Source: Periconia sp. R9002 | Taxonomy: Eukaryota > Ascomycota > Dothideomycetes > Pleosporales > Periconiaceae | Assembly (NCBI GenBank): GCA_023627715.1 | Contig: JAMAHW010000015.1 | Coordinates: forward strand, 62,001 to 126,000 | Length of the DNA stretch: 64,000 nt | Reading direction: 5' to 3' | Shown: positions 44,175 to 54,557 of the stretch, piece after piece | How positions within the stretch are numbered: the first letter of the stretch is position 1 | Layout of the letters: every line of letters begins with the position of its first letter | Position numbers and translations under genes: made by a program | Notes under the pieces: generated by a model | The model's database searches: none | What the model was told of the DNA's origin: nothing | What the model saw: the letters and a program-made list of their open reading frames with translations, nothing else

Positions 44175-44835
44175 TGTAATTGGAATTTCCGCGTTTGGAA
44201 CTAGGCGTCGACGATAAATGTATCGAAAGTCGAGGGTGATAGAGTAAAGACATTCAGGATACTTTCAAGCTTTGTATTTACGACTGATATGTATTTGCAA
44301 TATTTGTAACTCACTAACAAAGCAATGTGATTGCAGTCCGCGGAAAGTCCGTTTTTCGAGCTCATCCCTGTATGTGCCAGTCCTCAAAATGGTCGATAAA
44401 TCATCATAACCTTGTATTGCATCACTCTTTCAAGGAATAATTGGAATAATTTTTTTTTCGGGGAGCGAGATGTGTCTAGCATTGCACCTCACCGCCCATT
44501 CAAGAGTGGCGTTTCAATTGATGATCTCCACATCGCTATATGCTAACATCGTTCGATTTCAAGTTGACCTCTTCGTTCTGATTTCCGAATGCGGATTGAG
44601 GGTACTCGTCACTGTAAAACTCTGACAAATCAACAAAACAAGATCATGTACGGATGGCTAGAAAATACAAATATCTCCTTAATTTATTCTAGAACTGGAC
44701 CCTCAACCACAATGCGATATCCTAAGATAACTATGGGGTCGTTCGAGAGAAATTTATCCAACACGCGAACAACATATCCAAGAAGTTGTGCGTGCAAACT
44801 TCAATTCACCCTTCTACGCAACTCAAAAAGTAATT
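44175..44835. other. Intergenic region
   Basis: This 661-bp stretch is the 3' region of the 2OG oxygenase gene and the promoter of the SDR-fold gene (both minus strand). Nothing else was recognised. Confidence 0.5.
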
Positions 44836-46025
44836 TCAGTCGTAGATATTCGTTGTATCAAACATCTGCGCCGAAAATTTCTCGAACGTGATTGGCTCAT
44901 AGTGCTTCTTCCCAACAGCGGCAACAAGCGAGGGCTGCGGCTCAATTGTTCCGTCTGGTGCCGGGCACACAAAGTACGGAATCGAATATCGAGCAGGTGT
45001 TGGTAGTCCATTGGCTTTACCAGAGACACTAACGCGGTGCAGGCCGGACGGATATATATCTGGTTGCGATGAAGAGAGAGGTAGTTAGTACAAGAAGACT
45101 GGAATACGGACGGACATAATGGGCAGGCATGAGAAGGTTGGTGTTTTTACTGGAAGAGAACTTACTGTTTGAAATGCGCTGGAACATGTCCCCAATATTC
45201 ATGTACAAAACGCCCTCTCGCGGAATGGCAGGCATAAAATCACCCGACGCTCGATCTCCAAACTCTAGTCCAGAATTTTCGTCCTGAAAGAGGAAGGTGA
45301 AGGTACTACAAAAATGGATTAACTTATAGCAGTGGAATTAAATGCGCAAAAGGTCACTAGACCTACCTCCAGTCTGTATGTGCTCCCAGTCGACCTACGC
45401 TCTCATCACCAACCATGTCATCTGTGATGGGTGGGTAATGCAACAAGCGAAGCTGATTGTCATGGCCCGTATGTAGCGCACGAATAGCCTCTGCCTCGGC
45501 ATCTGCAAGGCCCAGGGACTCGATGAGAGCGTTAAGGATGAGTTGCGAGGTTTTGTTCAGCTCCCAGAAGAGGTGGGTAGTGAAGTCGCGGAAACCCGGC
45601 AATGTCTCCTGTGGGAGCCAGATGTTGTACTGCACTTTATTTTCTTCGCTACCAATCTCATAGCTCTCCTTGTAATCGCTTGTGGATGTATATTGCTGTT
45701 TCAAGTCCTCATCTTCTGTCTCGAGAGCAGTTTTGACAGCACCGCGCTCTTTTCCGGTCCCCGAATAGCCTCGGTGCGGGGTATGGTGATTGGGGTGCGG
45801 GGCCTTCATCTTCTCCGCGTAGGGCAGATCAAATAGTTGCTTGGACATGGCAAAAGCTTTTTGGAGCAATTCGCTACCCACACCATGCCCCGACAGACCT
45901 ACGCAGCCATTCACACATAGAGCATCGTGGAGTTCTTTGGCTCTCTCTTGACGAGTACGGATGCTCGCATCTGTAGCTTCGCTGATAGAAAATGGTGAAA
46001 TGTCCACAATGGGAATGGAAGGCAT
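44836..46025 (-). CDS. 2-oxoglutarate/Fe(II)-dependent oxygenase, isopenicillin N synthase-like
   Basis: Three exons, 45367-46025, 45166-45305 and 44836-45059, give 340 aa with matching phases; the second intron has a TACTAAC branch point. The start is the ATG at 46025 (MPSIPIVDISPF). The N-terminal DIOX_N region contains the usual GHGV segment. The 2OG-Fe(II) oxygenase fold carries the iron ligands His216 and Asp218 (AHTDW) and His274 (GLHRV), and the 2OG-binding Arg290/Ser292 (ARYSIPYF). Length and motifs are normal for the isopenicillin-N-synthase/flavonol-synthase-like superfamily, soluble oxidases of small molecules often found in secondary-metabolite clusters. The substrate cannot be told. 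It appears intact, unlike the oxidoreductase remnants on its far side. Confidence 0.9.
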
Positions 46026-48497
46026 TTTCACGGTTGAGGTTAGGTCGCTGTCTCAGACTCTCAGGCAAGTAAATATGTATGCGCACTTTATTCCAGTCAT
46101 TGAGGGACGATGTTGTTTGATGAATTATCGACACCTTCCGCTTGAGTGTTATCTCATTGCCCGGGTGACATGGCGTACGGCGCAGTCAGTGCAGAGATTG
46201 TACCGGTGATGCCTTGACGCAGAACCAAACTCAGCAGTAGATCAAGCAAGCGGTTTGGCCAATGTTGGAATCTACCAGTCCATCTTTCTGTAGCCTTGTG
46301 GTGGTAGGTCTAGTCTAGAAACATTGAGCGCTGCTGGTGACGGCAAACAGCTGCGCCTCGACACCAACTCAAGGAGCACATCGACCTTTACTAACTTAAA
46401 GGCAGCTGCTTGCCGCGGGACGGGTATAAACAGCAATGCAGTCATTATACCCGTACCCCTTGTTCAGCCGCGAAGGCTTACCCGCAGCATACGCAGCATC
46501 CGCAGCGCTATCCTCCCCCAGAGCAAATACCTTCTTGTCAAGTCTAGTTTCAACTATCATTTTGAACCCCTACGCGAATACAGAGTTTCTGGCGCACTTC
46601 CTGGACCGATCAGGGTGCTTGATATTATTGCAATGAAAAAGACATACATGTGCGATGTCCACTAAACCCTAGAAAACTTTAAGAGGGGATTGAGCGTGCT
46701 AGGCGGGGTTGCAACTTACTGTGCCGCAGCGGCACATCTTTAGGCTACAAACATTCATCCTCGCATCTGTAATGGCTGAAGATTCCATGAGTAAAGATTT
46801 AACTTATGGCGCACTCAAAAGTTTGTAAAGAAGAACAGGATGTGCATTGTAATATATATCAAGTAAGGTGAAAACATATTCCAAGGTTCTGAATTATTTG
46901 ACCCTGTCAGGTGTAGTCAAGCAACCGACCCTTCGACTTCATTCTCGGTCTTCCCGGACTCCACTATCAGCGTCAATACTCACAAATCAAGGCCTTTCCA
47001 ACACACTCTACTCGATGGATGTGGCATGCTCGCACTCATTTCCATCCCGACCTTGACCGAAGCCAACCTCGGCTGTCAGGACGGAAAAATCTTCATCGTG
47101 ACGGGATCAAAAATGCTGAAAACTGTGTAATTTCCTGTTTCCTCTTTCAGTTACAACAACAATCAAATTGATTCAAATGTGAAATGATAATGACTTATAC
47201 ATGTATATAAATCTTTCGCGAAGCAAGCTGATTTGTCAAATGAATTATAACAAGCCAACCTCAATCTCGGCCTCCATACTTCACCGTCATGTACTACGCA
47301 AAAGTCAATTGCAGACGTGCCCAGAACAGGCATCGCCAAGAATCACGTCCCTAGTGTCTCACAGTGAACCGTTACATGTAATGTAATGTTGAAACGTGCA
47401 TTAGAGCGCTTATGATAAATTTTTGGCTCCTTATTCAATTCCAATCTGCATATATTGGCATGCAAGTACTACACTTCAACCGGCCCGTGTGTGTACTACC
47501 TACCTGTTCTATCACGCATTAGTTGTTTGAGGCGTAGTTCGCCGACCTACGGCTCACCCGGCCGGTTCATCACCCACATGCATTTACAACGAGACAAGTC
47601 GAAATTCTCACCTGCGTTGCCACGCCTCATTGATACTGTTTGATTGCCACGCATAGTATGCAGTACTGTACAACAAATGCATGTAGCATGCGGGTTGCAC
47701 TGTCCCATAGACAACGGTTTTTTGCTCGGAGGGGCTAGCTGAAATGACCTTAATTCTCGGCCCGCAAGCTCACTTGCTAATGGGTATCAGGATGGTGTGC
47801 AATTCGACATGGCATCACACACGCCACCATATATCCCAACAATGGTAACTCATAACAATTTGCGCATTAATTGACTACACTCGGATACCCGGGGCTTTGG
47901 TTCAGTATTTTCGCCTGAGCTTCAACTTTCCCAACCACCGTCCCCATGTGAGATGCAGTCATCTTCGCGCAGAGAAGGTAGGAGTGGGAAGTACTGCTGT
48001 GCCTTAATCAGTGAAATCACCTGAATAGTACCATAATCATTTTTTGGAGAACCTCACATAGTTAAATGACAAAATTCCACTTCCGCTCACAGCCAACTCA
48101 CGCATCCAATGCAAATTTGACAGTAAATTTGGACAGAAGATAGGTTTGGGTGCTTGGAGCATCGATTAGAATAGAGGAATAACCTCACATTAGTTAGAAT
48201 AGTGTTCATTGCTCAAGTTTCTGACCGAAGAGAATGTAATAAGACGGGGCAAAGGCCGTCCGTCTTACAGACATGCCTATCCTCTGTCTTCTTCCTACCA
48301 CTTTTCTCCTTGCCATTTTCCACAAGAGCGCTCCACTCTTTCGACAGGACGTATAAAGTTGGCACCTTCAACAGCATCAATCACAATACACATTTGAGAC
48401 TACGCATACCCACAGAGTCCCGTTTATAACAAGCTAAGAACCACCGCTTTCAAACTGATCTACTTTTGTACTCAACAATTTCCCACCGTTCGTCGGC
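46026..48497. other. Long divergent intergenic region
   Basis: This 2.5-kb stretch lies between the 2OG oxygenase (minus) and the alpha/beta hydrolase (plus). Several frames of 60-113 aa occur, none with family features. A T/C-rich leader precedes the hydrolase start. Nothing else was seen. Confidence 0.5.
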
Positions 48498-49796
48498 ATG
48501 GCCACAGATGGTTCCGGTCAGTCTTCAAACCTTCCCCAAATCGTCCAGGATGGGCTGCTATGGAACCAACAGCAATGGACAGACGGAAACGTCTCAGATC
48601 CAGGTTCTTTTTACGAAGCGCCCGCCAACTCCTCCTCCGCAACCCCGGGAACACTCTTAAAATTGGAAGAGACCACCAATACGTCGCTCTACACTCTCCC
48701 TCCATCAACTTCGCTATCGCGATTCATTTACCAGTCAGAGACGCTCGATGGGACACCTGTTCCAGTGTCTGCATATATCTTATGGCCATACTCCCCCAGG
48801 AAGGACGCGGACGGATTCCAAGTCGTTGCCTGGGCTCACGGGACGAGCGGTGTAACACCAAATGCTGCACCCTCACATCATAAGAACCTATGGCAACACT
48901 ACCTAGCACCTTTCAACCTTGCACTCCAAGGTTATGTTGTTGTCGCAACCGATTACGCGGGTCTTGGAGTAGGAAAAACAGTATCTGGTGAACCTATACC
49001 ACATGAATACCTTGCAGCACCAGCACAGGCAAACGACGTGATATACGCTGTGAAGGCGGCACGTGAGGCGTTCTCTAATCTAGGTAAACACTTTGTAGTG
49101 TTCGGTCATTCACAGGGTGGCGGAGCTGCCTGGTCTGTCGCACAGCGGCAGGTGACGAAACCCATAGATGGCTACCTTGGTGCGGTCGCAGTGGCACCCG
49201 TGACGAACATTCTAGAGGAACCGGAGCCTATTCGTTCTTTGCTGGTGATAGGTCTCTTACCGTCCATTTCTTCTGTCTTTCCTAAGTTCAAAGAAGATGA
49301 GGTAGTTACCCCCGAAGGCATCCAGCGTGCTGCACTTGTACGAGCCCTCGAAGCACCTACATCGACAAGTATTGCGCTGCTTCTGGGAACACAGTTGCTG
49401 CAGCCCGGATGGCCTGACAATATTTACATTCAGAGATATCTGCAACTCATTCTCAACGGCGGAAAGCCTATTGCAGAGCCTTTATTGGTTATCAAGGGTG
49501 AGGGAGACCTCAATCTGCACCATTCCGTAGCAGTATCCGCCTTCAAGAAGACAGTCAAAAACTTCCCTGCTGCACCAATCAGGTTTATCCACTTGCCTGG
49601 GATCACTCATGAGCCCGCTTTGACAGCTTCTCAGCGCTTCTGGATGGATTGGATCGCACAGAGATTTTCGGGAAAGTCTGCAGACGGTGACGAGCAAGAA
49701 TTGCGTGCCCAGACAGCAGGTACTATAGATTCTTATCAACCCGAGCTCAACTGGTATCTTTCGCTGGCTACTCAACCGTACCAAACGGGTGGATAG
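48498..49796 (+). CDS. Alpha/beta hydrolase (lipase/esterase-like)
   Basis: This single-exon gene encodes 432 aa. The nucleophile elbow is GHSQGG with Ser205, the oxyanion region is AWAHGTSG, and the C-terminal part has candidate acid and base residues in GEGDLNLHHS and ITHEPAL. The overall layout resembles fungal secretory-lipase or prolyl-aminopeptidase-like hydrolases with a cap region, but there is no signal peptide, so the protein should be intracellular. Substrate is unknown: an ester, lactone or small peptide is possible. It is divergent from the 2OG oxygenase over 2.5 kb. It could serve the same accessory pathway, but there is no direct evidence. Confidence 0.87.
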   Translation: MATDGSGQSSNLPQIVQDGLLWNQQQWTDGNVSDPGSFYEAPANSSSATPGTLLKLEETTNTSLYTLPPSTSLSRFIYQSETLDGTPVPVSAYILWPYSPRKDADGFQVVAWAHGTSGVTPNAAPSHHKNLWQHYLAPFNLALQGYVVVATDYAGLGVGKTVSGEPIPHEYLAAPAQANDVIYAVKAAREAFSNLGKHFVVFGHSQGGGAAWSVAQRQVTKPIDGYLGAVAVAPVTNILEEPEPIRSLLVIGLLPSISSVFPKFKEDEVVTPEGIQRAALVRALEAPTSTSIALLLGTQLLQPGWPDNIYIQRYLQLILNGGKPIAEPLLVIKGEGDLNLHHSVAVSAFKKTVKNFPAAPIRFIHLPGITHEPALTASQRFWMDWIAQRFSGKSADGDEQELRAQTAGTIDSYQPELNWYLSLATQPYQTGG

Positions 49797-50877
49797 AGGG
49801 GTTGCATGCATGTAACTATTTTCCCCTATTTTCAACGGCACAGATAATTGACTTATAAGCTCAAACAGTTGCTCTGGTCTTCACAGCTTTGAAAAGTCAT
49901 AACCTTGCAAACAGACATGGTTTCCGTGGCTGCTACACAATCAAAAATCAGAACTACGAAGCCTATACGCTTAGAATCGACATAATACGTGTATCGAAGC
50001 GCGGAATAGTCACAAATGCATACATCTCTTAATCCCTTCAAACAACCTGTCCTCGTATTCAGGCCCACGCGCGAACGAGTAACTAGTCCAGTCCAGCAAG
50101 AGTCACTGTGCTACCACGACGTATGAGTTTGACATGAATATCGACGCGGGATTCAAGCGAGATATCTCCAACTGAATCAATGTTCTGGGAAATTTCTCTA
50201 GAAACGAATTTAGTAGGTGAGTATCGGCCACATAACATCGCAGCTATTGATAGGCTATGTAGTATGCAGTGACTTGACGAGCATATGCACGGAAAGCCGC
50301 ACTGGGAATAGCGCCAGATCAGAACAAGGCGAGAGAGCTGCACTCGCGCGAAAGCCGTTACGGCTCATGTAGGGAACCGCGGGGTAACAACTAAAAAGAG
50401 TTTTAACCCCGCGGCATTTTTTGTTCAAGAGTTTGAAATTCGAGAAAGCAAGAAAGGGCCGCTGGCTACGGAGGCCCTCACATATTGACCTACAAATGTA
50501 GTGCCGCGGTTGTTGAGTTCGTTGTTTTATTGGGATAAAATTAAATGTTGCAAACCAAACTCAAAATGCTTATCTGACAGAATGGCCTAAAACATGTGGA
50601 GGCAGTGCTCATTCAAGAATATGCCATGCTATACTCATCGCGATCATGTTAAGGCTATATTACCTTCGTCCAGTATTGACTGAGCGTGTGTTGTAGCCAG
50701 TACAGACTACATAGAGCCGTTCAAAGGTGCGTTACAATCTTGAAGAATTTTACCATAACTAGAAAAATATAATATGGGAAATGAGACGCTAGCTAAAATG
50801 GAGTAAAGGTCCACACATGAGAAGGAAGACAAGATAAGAAGAAAATGAAAAGCGTTGAGAATCTTATACATGTCGAG
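49797..50877. other. Convergent intergenic region with hairpins
   Basis: This 1.1-kb stretch lies between the 3' ends of the hydrolase and the methyltransferase. It contains two strong adjacent hairpins near 50353-50414. No gene was recognised. Confidence 0.5.
50377..50414. repeat. GC-rich hairpin
   Basis: CCGCGGGGT at 50377-50385 pairs perfectly with ACCCCGCGG at 50406-50414 across a 20-base AT-rich loop, and a T run follows. A smaller palindrome, AGCCGTTACGGCT, lies just upstream at 50353-50365. The function is unknown; it lies between convergent genes. Confidence 0.75.
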
Positions 50878-52163
50878 TCATGACGTAAAAGGCTTACGCC
50901 CGGTAATAAACCGATACGACGTGATGAGTCTCAAGTTCTTGTCTCTGAATTCCCGCTTGACACTCTCAATTAAAACTTTACACTGGTCTTCTGAATAGTG
51001 CCATACCCGACTGAACAGTGCAGGGATATGTGATTCCACTGACATCTGCATATGAATCTGCTCATACCGGCCTAGTTCCTTTAGTGTGGGGTTCTTAGCC
51101 CAAGGTCCGATAGGTATCTGGAAGAAGGGATTTGTTAGTAAATTGTACTTTGAGTGACAGTGAAGGAGAAGAGTGTGGATGTTATGAAATTTGCGGAGGC
51201 TTACTCTATAGACTAGTTCTTGGACATCTTCGAAGCCGGCGTCAATCATCCATTGTCGATGGTACTTCGCTACGTTGATTTGTTTGCCAAATAGCTTGCT
51301 CGCTCCATCCAGCTTAGTACACCATTCCATCGTCCAAGGAGCACGGTCGCAGCTATCGTCGTCACTAAAAATCCAAGCATCATATTCCTGCATTTCAACC
51401 CATCCACCGGGCTTGAGTGTGTTGAGAACATTGCCATAGAAGCGCGGCCAATCGCCCGACGTCCCACTTAACGCCCGGCCATGGATGTAATCAAACTGCT
51501 CAGACTCCTTATAAGTCCATTCGTCCTCGTAATCATCGACGTGGAAGCGGCAGTTCAGCGGCACCCAGTCAGGCTGTATTGGAGACAGGTCGATGCCGAA
51601 GACTTGAGAATTTGGGAATTCGTCGGCGATGTCGATTGCCCAGATGCCGGTGCCGGTGCCCAGGTCCAAGATCCGCAGCTCAGCGCCGTCATCTGGGGAA
51701 GGCAGTGGTGCCGTGTAAAGACGACCTCCAAGGATCAGGCGCCAAATATGGTGTTGAAGGTCGAGACGATCCTGCTCGATCTCATCATTTGGCAAAACAT
51801 ACTGACCTTCACGATAAGCGTGGTACCGCCGGCCATTTTCATATTGATAATTGCGTATAGAGGATGTCACCGACCCGGTGTAAGCCGAGCCAGCATCGGT
51901 TCCATAGGTCGAATCAGTATCAGTTTCATCGTCGTCCAGATCGTGCTATATACCATTCAAACCTGGTCAGCATAGAGTGTCCATGTACTTTCTTTTATCG
52001 TTGTAATCACTGAAGGTGGGGGGGAAGGAGCGCTAACATTGACCTGGATAGCAATCGGTTCGGAGCCATTTTGGGCAGCGGGGTTCAGGGCGGCAACTAG
52101 CGGAGTCTGCGCCGCGGCAGTGGGAGGTGTAGACGGGCTTTCGAGACGAGGTGGTGAAGTCAT
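50878..52163 (-). CDS. LaeA-like SAM-dependent methyltransferase with N-terminal frame problem
   Basis: The methyltransferase domain is clear: motif I ILDLGTGTGIWAIDIA, the family block YENGRRYHAYREGQY before it, FDYIHGRAL and LKPGGWVEMQE. An 87-bp in-frame intron at 51118-51204 (GTAAGC donor, TTTACTAAC branch, CAG) lies near the C-terminus. A first exon from the ATG at 52163 encodes a Pro/Ala-rich tail and joins in phase to HDLDDDETDTDSTYG, the acidic segment expected in this family. At 51900-51902, however, three A stand where two would keep the frame into TDAGSAYTGSVTSSI. As written, the long form is broken, and translation could start instead at the ATG at 51930. LaeA-like proteins regulate or modify secondary metabolism. 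The gene is divergent from an NmrA-like gene. Confidence 0.75.
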
Positions 52164-52617
52164 GGCCAATTACCTATCTCCTGCAGATCTTGAGCAGACG
52201 AACGGCGGATGGTGGAGAGATCAAGATAGGAGCTTGGAAGGGAAGTGGAAGGGGCCGAGGTGTAATGATCCTTGCTGGACTCAAGCGCTCGATACGACGA
52301 GGCGTAAGACTGTTAAGCGAAGATAGCTGTGGCACGGGCGGCGAGCGGGCGGTTAAACTAGGGAACATCAATGGTGACATGTCACCAAGCGATCAGGGTC
52401 TAGATTGGAAATTCTGGACATAGTTAGTCCCATCGACTTGGTTTCTTTTTTTTTCTTCTGGATGGCTAAATCTCCAGTAGTAGTCAAGATAGGCGACACG
52501 CATCACATGATTCACGACCCCCTCGTTCCCACGGGTCAACCAAGTCCCCATTGATCACAATCCAACCCTATCGCCACGTCAGTTACGGACCCACAGCTTT
52601 GGAAATCATCGTCCTCG
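52164..52617. promoter_or_regulatory. Shared divergent promoter region
   Basis: A 454-bp stretch separates the start codons of the LaeA-like methyltransferase (minus) and the NmrA-like gene (plus). It contains a T-rich tract near 52444-52457. A bidirectional promoter is inferred from arrangement only. Confidence 0.45.
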
Positions 52618-53774
52618 ATGTCAGAAGGCAACAGCAACAAGTTAATCTGCGTCGTGGGGGCCACTGGCAACCAGGGGGGGTCTGTCGCACGCCGTTTCCG
52701 CGAGGCTGGCTTCCGTGTCCGCGGTCTTTCCCGCAACCCCTCATCCCCGGCCTCCCAGAAACTCGTCGCAGAAGGCATCGAGGTCGTTTCCGCAGACCTC
52801 GACGATGTTGCGACGCTGGTGCCCGCTTTCCAGGGCGCCAATCTCATTTTCAGCGTCACCCAGTACTGGGAGCCCTTCATGCGCCCGGATTGTCGCCAAA
52901 AGGCGAAAGAGCAGGGCATCACTTGTCGCAAGTTCGCATACGACGTGGAGTATCGACATGGCAAAAACATCACCGATGCCGCTGCCACGGCGGTCGATTC
53001 GCTTGAGGCCAATGGGTTTCTCGTGTCAACATTGAGTCATGCTGGCAAATGCAGCAAAGGAGCTTACACGGACCTGTATCATTTCGACAGCAAGGCCGAC
53101 ATTTTTCCCGCGTACGTGCAGGAAAGGTATCCCGATCTGGCTGCGAAAATGTCGTCCATTCACACGGGATATTTCTTCACGAGCTTCAATATTCTCCCTC
53201 AATCCTACTTCGGCAAGGTGAGTTGATCGTTGTATGCGTCAAAGCTGCTACATTTTCACTGACTACATTCGAACTTTCGTATGATAGCTCCCAGATGGTA
53301 GTTTCCAGATGGCTTTTACCACGGCCCCAGACCGTGTGTTGCCCCACTTCGACCCTGTGGGTGATATGGGCAATTTCACATATGCAGTCAGCCAGTTACC
53401 CGCAGGTAAAGAGTACATGGCTGCGGGGACCTTCTGTAGCTGGACAGAATGGATCAAAACTTGGAGCTCCATCACCGGAGCTCCCTCTTCGTACAGACAG
53501 GTGACCCAGGAAGAGATGATTGAGACGGCCGGCGATCCGGACCTCGGTCTTGAGGTGGCGCTTATGTACTCCTACTCAAATGACCCTGGGTACGATGGCG
53601 GCATGGATCTCTTGATAGCAGAGGATATTCGCAAGGTAAGTCAAGTGCTGTGTTAAAGGAAATGAGCTTCGAATGAAGACTAATACTATGCACCAGCTTG
53701 GTGTGGAATGTCCCATGACAACCTGGGAGGAGTGGGCAAAGAAGCATGATTGGTCCGCTATCTTGAATGCTTAA
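52618..53774 (+). CDS. NmrA-like family NAD(P)-binding protein
   Basis: Three exons, 52618-53217, 53288-53635 and 53697-53774, all phase 0 with GTGAGT and GTAAGT donors, give 341 aa. The N-terminal Rossmann motif is VVGATGNQGGSVARRF. FRVRGLSRNPSS is the cofactor-selecting loop typical of NmrA-like atypical SDRs (PF05368). The active-site tyrosine and lysine of classical SDRs are not arranged as YxxxK, as usual in this group, whose members act as redox sensors or as isoflavone-reductase-like enzymes. The C-terminus CPMTTWEEWAKKHDW is typical. It is divergent from a LaeA-like methyltransferase gene. Whether it binds a transcription factor, as NmrA does with AreA, or is a reductase cannot be decided. 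Confidence 0.88.
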
Positions 53775-54557
53775 GCATCGAAAGCTACGTATTTTTATAT
53801 TCCAAAATTTGCGATTAAAGTATATATATTGTTTGGAAATCAATCCTATTTTGCTGTGTACTGCACTACAGTTCCGTGAACCCCTACGCGACAACACAAA
53901 ACGTCAACTTTCATCAGTGCATCAAGCTGCTGGAGAACGCGGCAATGCGGAAAACTCAAAGCAGAAAATGGGCAGATGCAAGGCGCTCGATTTGAACTGA
54001 GGGAGCTTGACTGATGCCTAGTCTCTCATGGAATGGAAAATCTATCTTATCTTGCGCTAGCAGCGAAAAGGGAAAACCGAATATTGCAGTTCTACGTGTT
54101 TTCTCTTGAAGCGGATTGGCCATATGCCAGTTCTCGGAGACCAACTAGCAGAGGCGATTTGCGTGGTAATTTGTAGACTCGTATAGGGGTTTTTGATGGG
54201 AGTACATCATGGAAAATATGCCTTGGCATAGTAGTAGCGCAAAGGAATTCCGCATGTCCGATCATCAAATATCGGAAGGCCCTTCAGATTATTCTATGAC
54301 CTACCATAGTCCTCCAGTTGATACAACTTTGAATTATTCAATCATCAAGTTGTAGACTTCCCATATGGACCGCAATGTACGAACAAGGGTATGTGCCCTT
54401 AGCGATATTACTAACTGCAATAGTCTAGCTCTTCTCATATATGGTGAGGCCACTTTGCAGCCTAGTGCTAGGTATGCTGCCTGATGTTATTTCAAACGAT
54501 ACATAAATACCAAAGCACGTTTGAAGGACTATCGACCCATCGACATACAAGACACAA
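53775..54557. other. Intergenic region
   Basis: This 783-bp stretch separates two plus-strand genes and contains the promoter of the second. No gene or repeat was recognised. Confidence 0.5.

Noticed and set aside
41900..53774. A working secondary-metabolite gene cluster.
   Set aside because: No backbone synthase is present, and several members are broken or lack catalytic residues.
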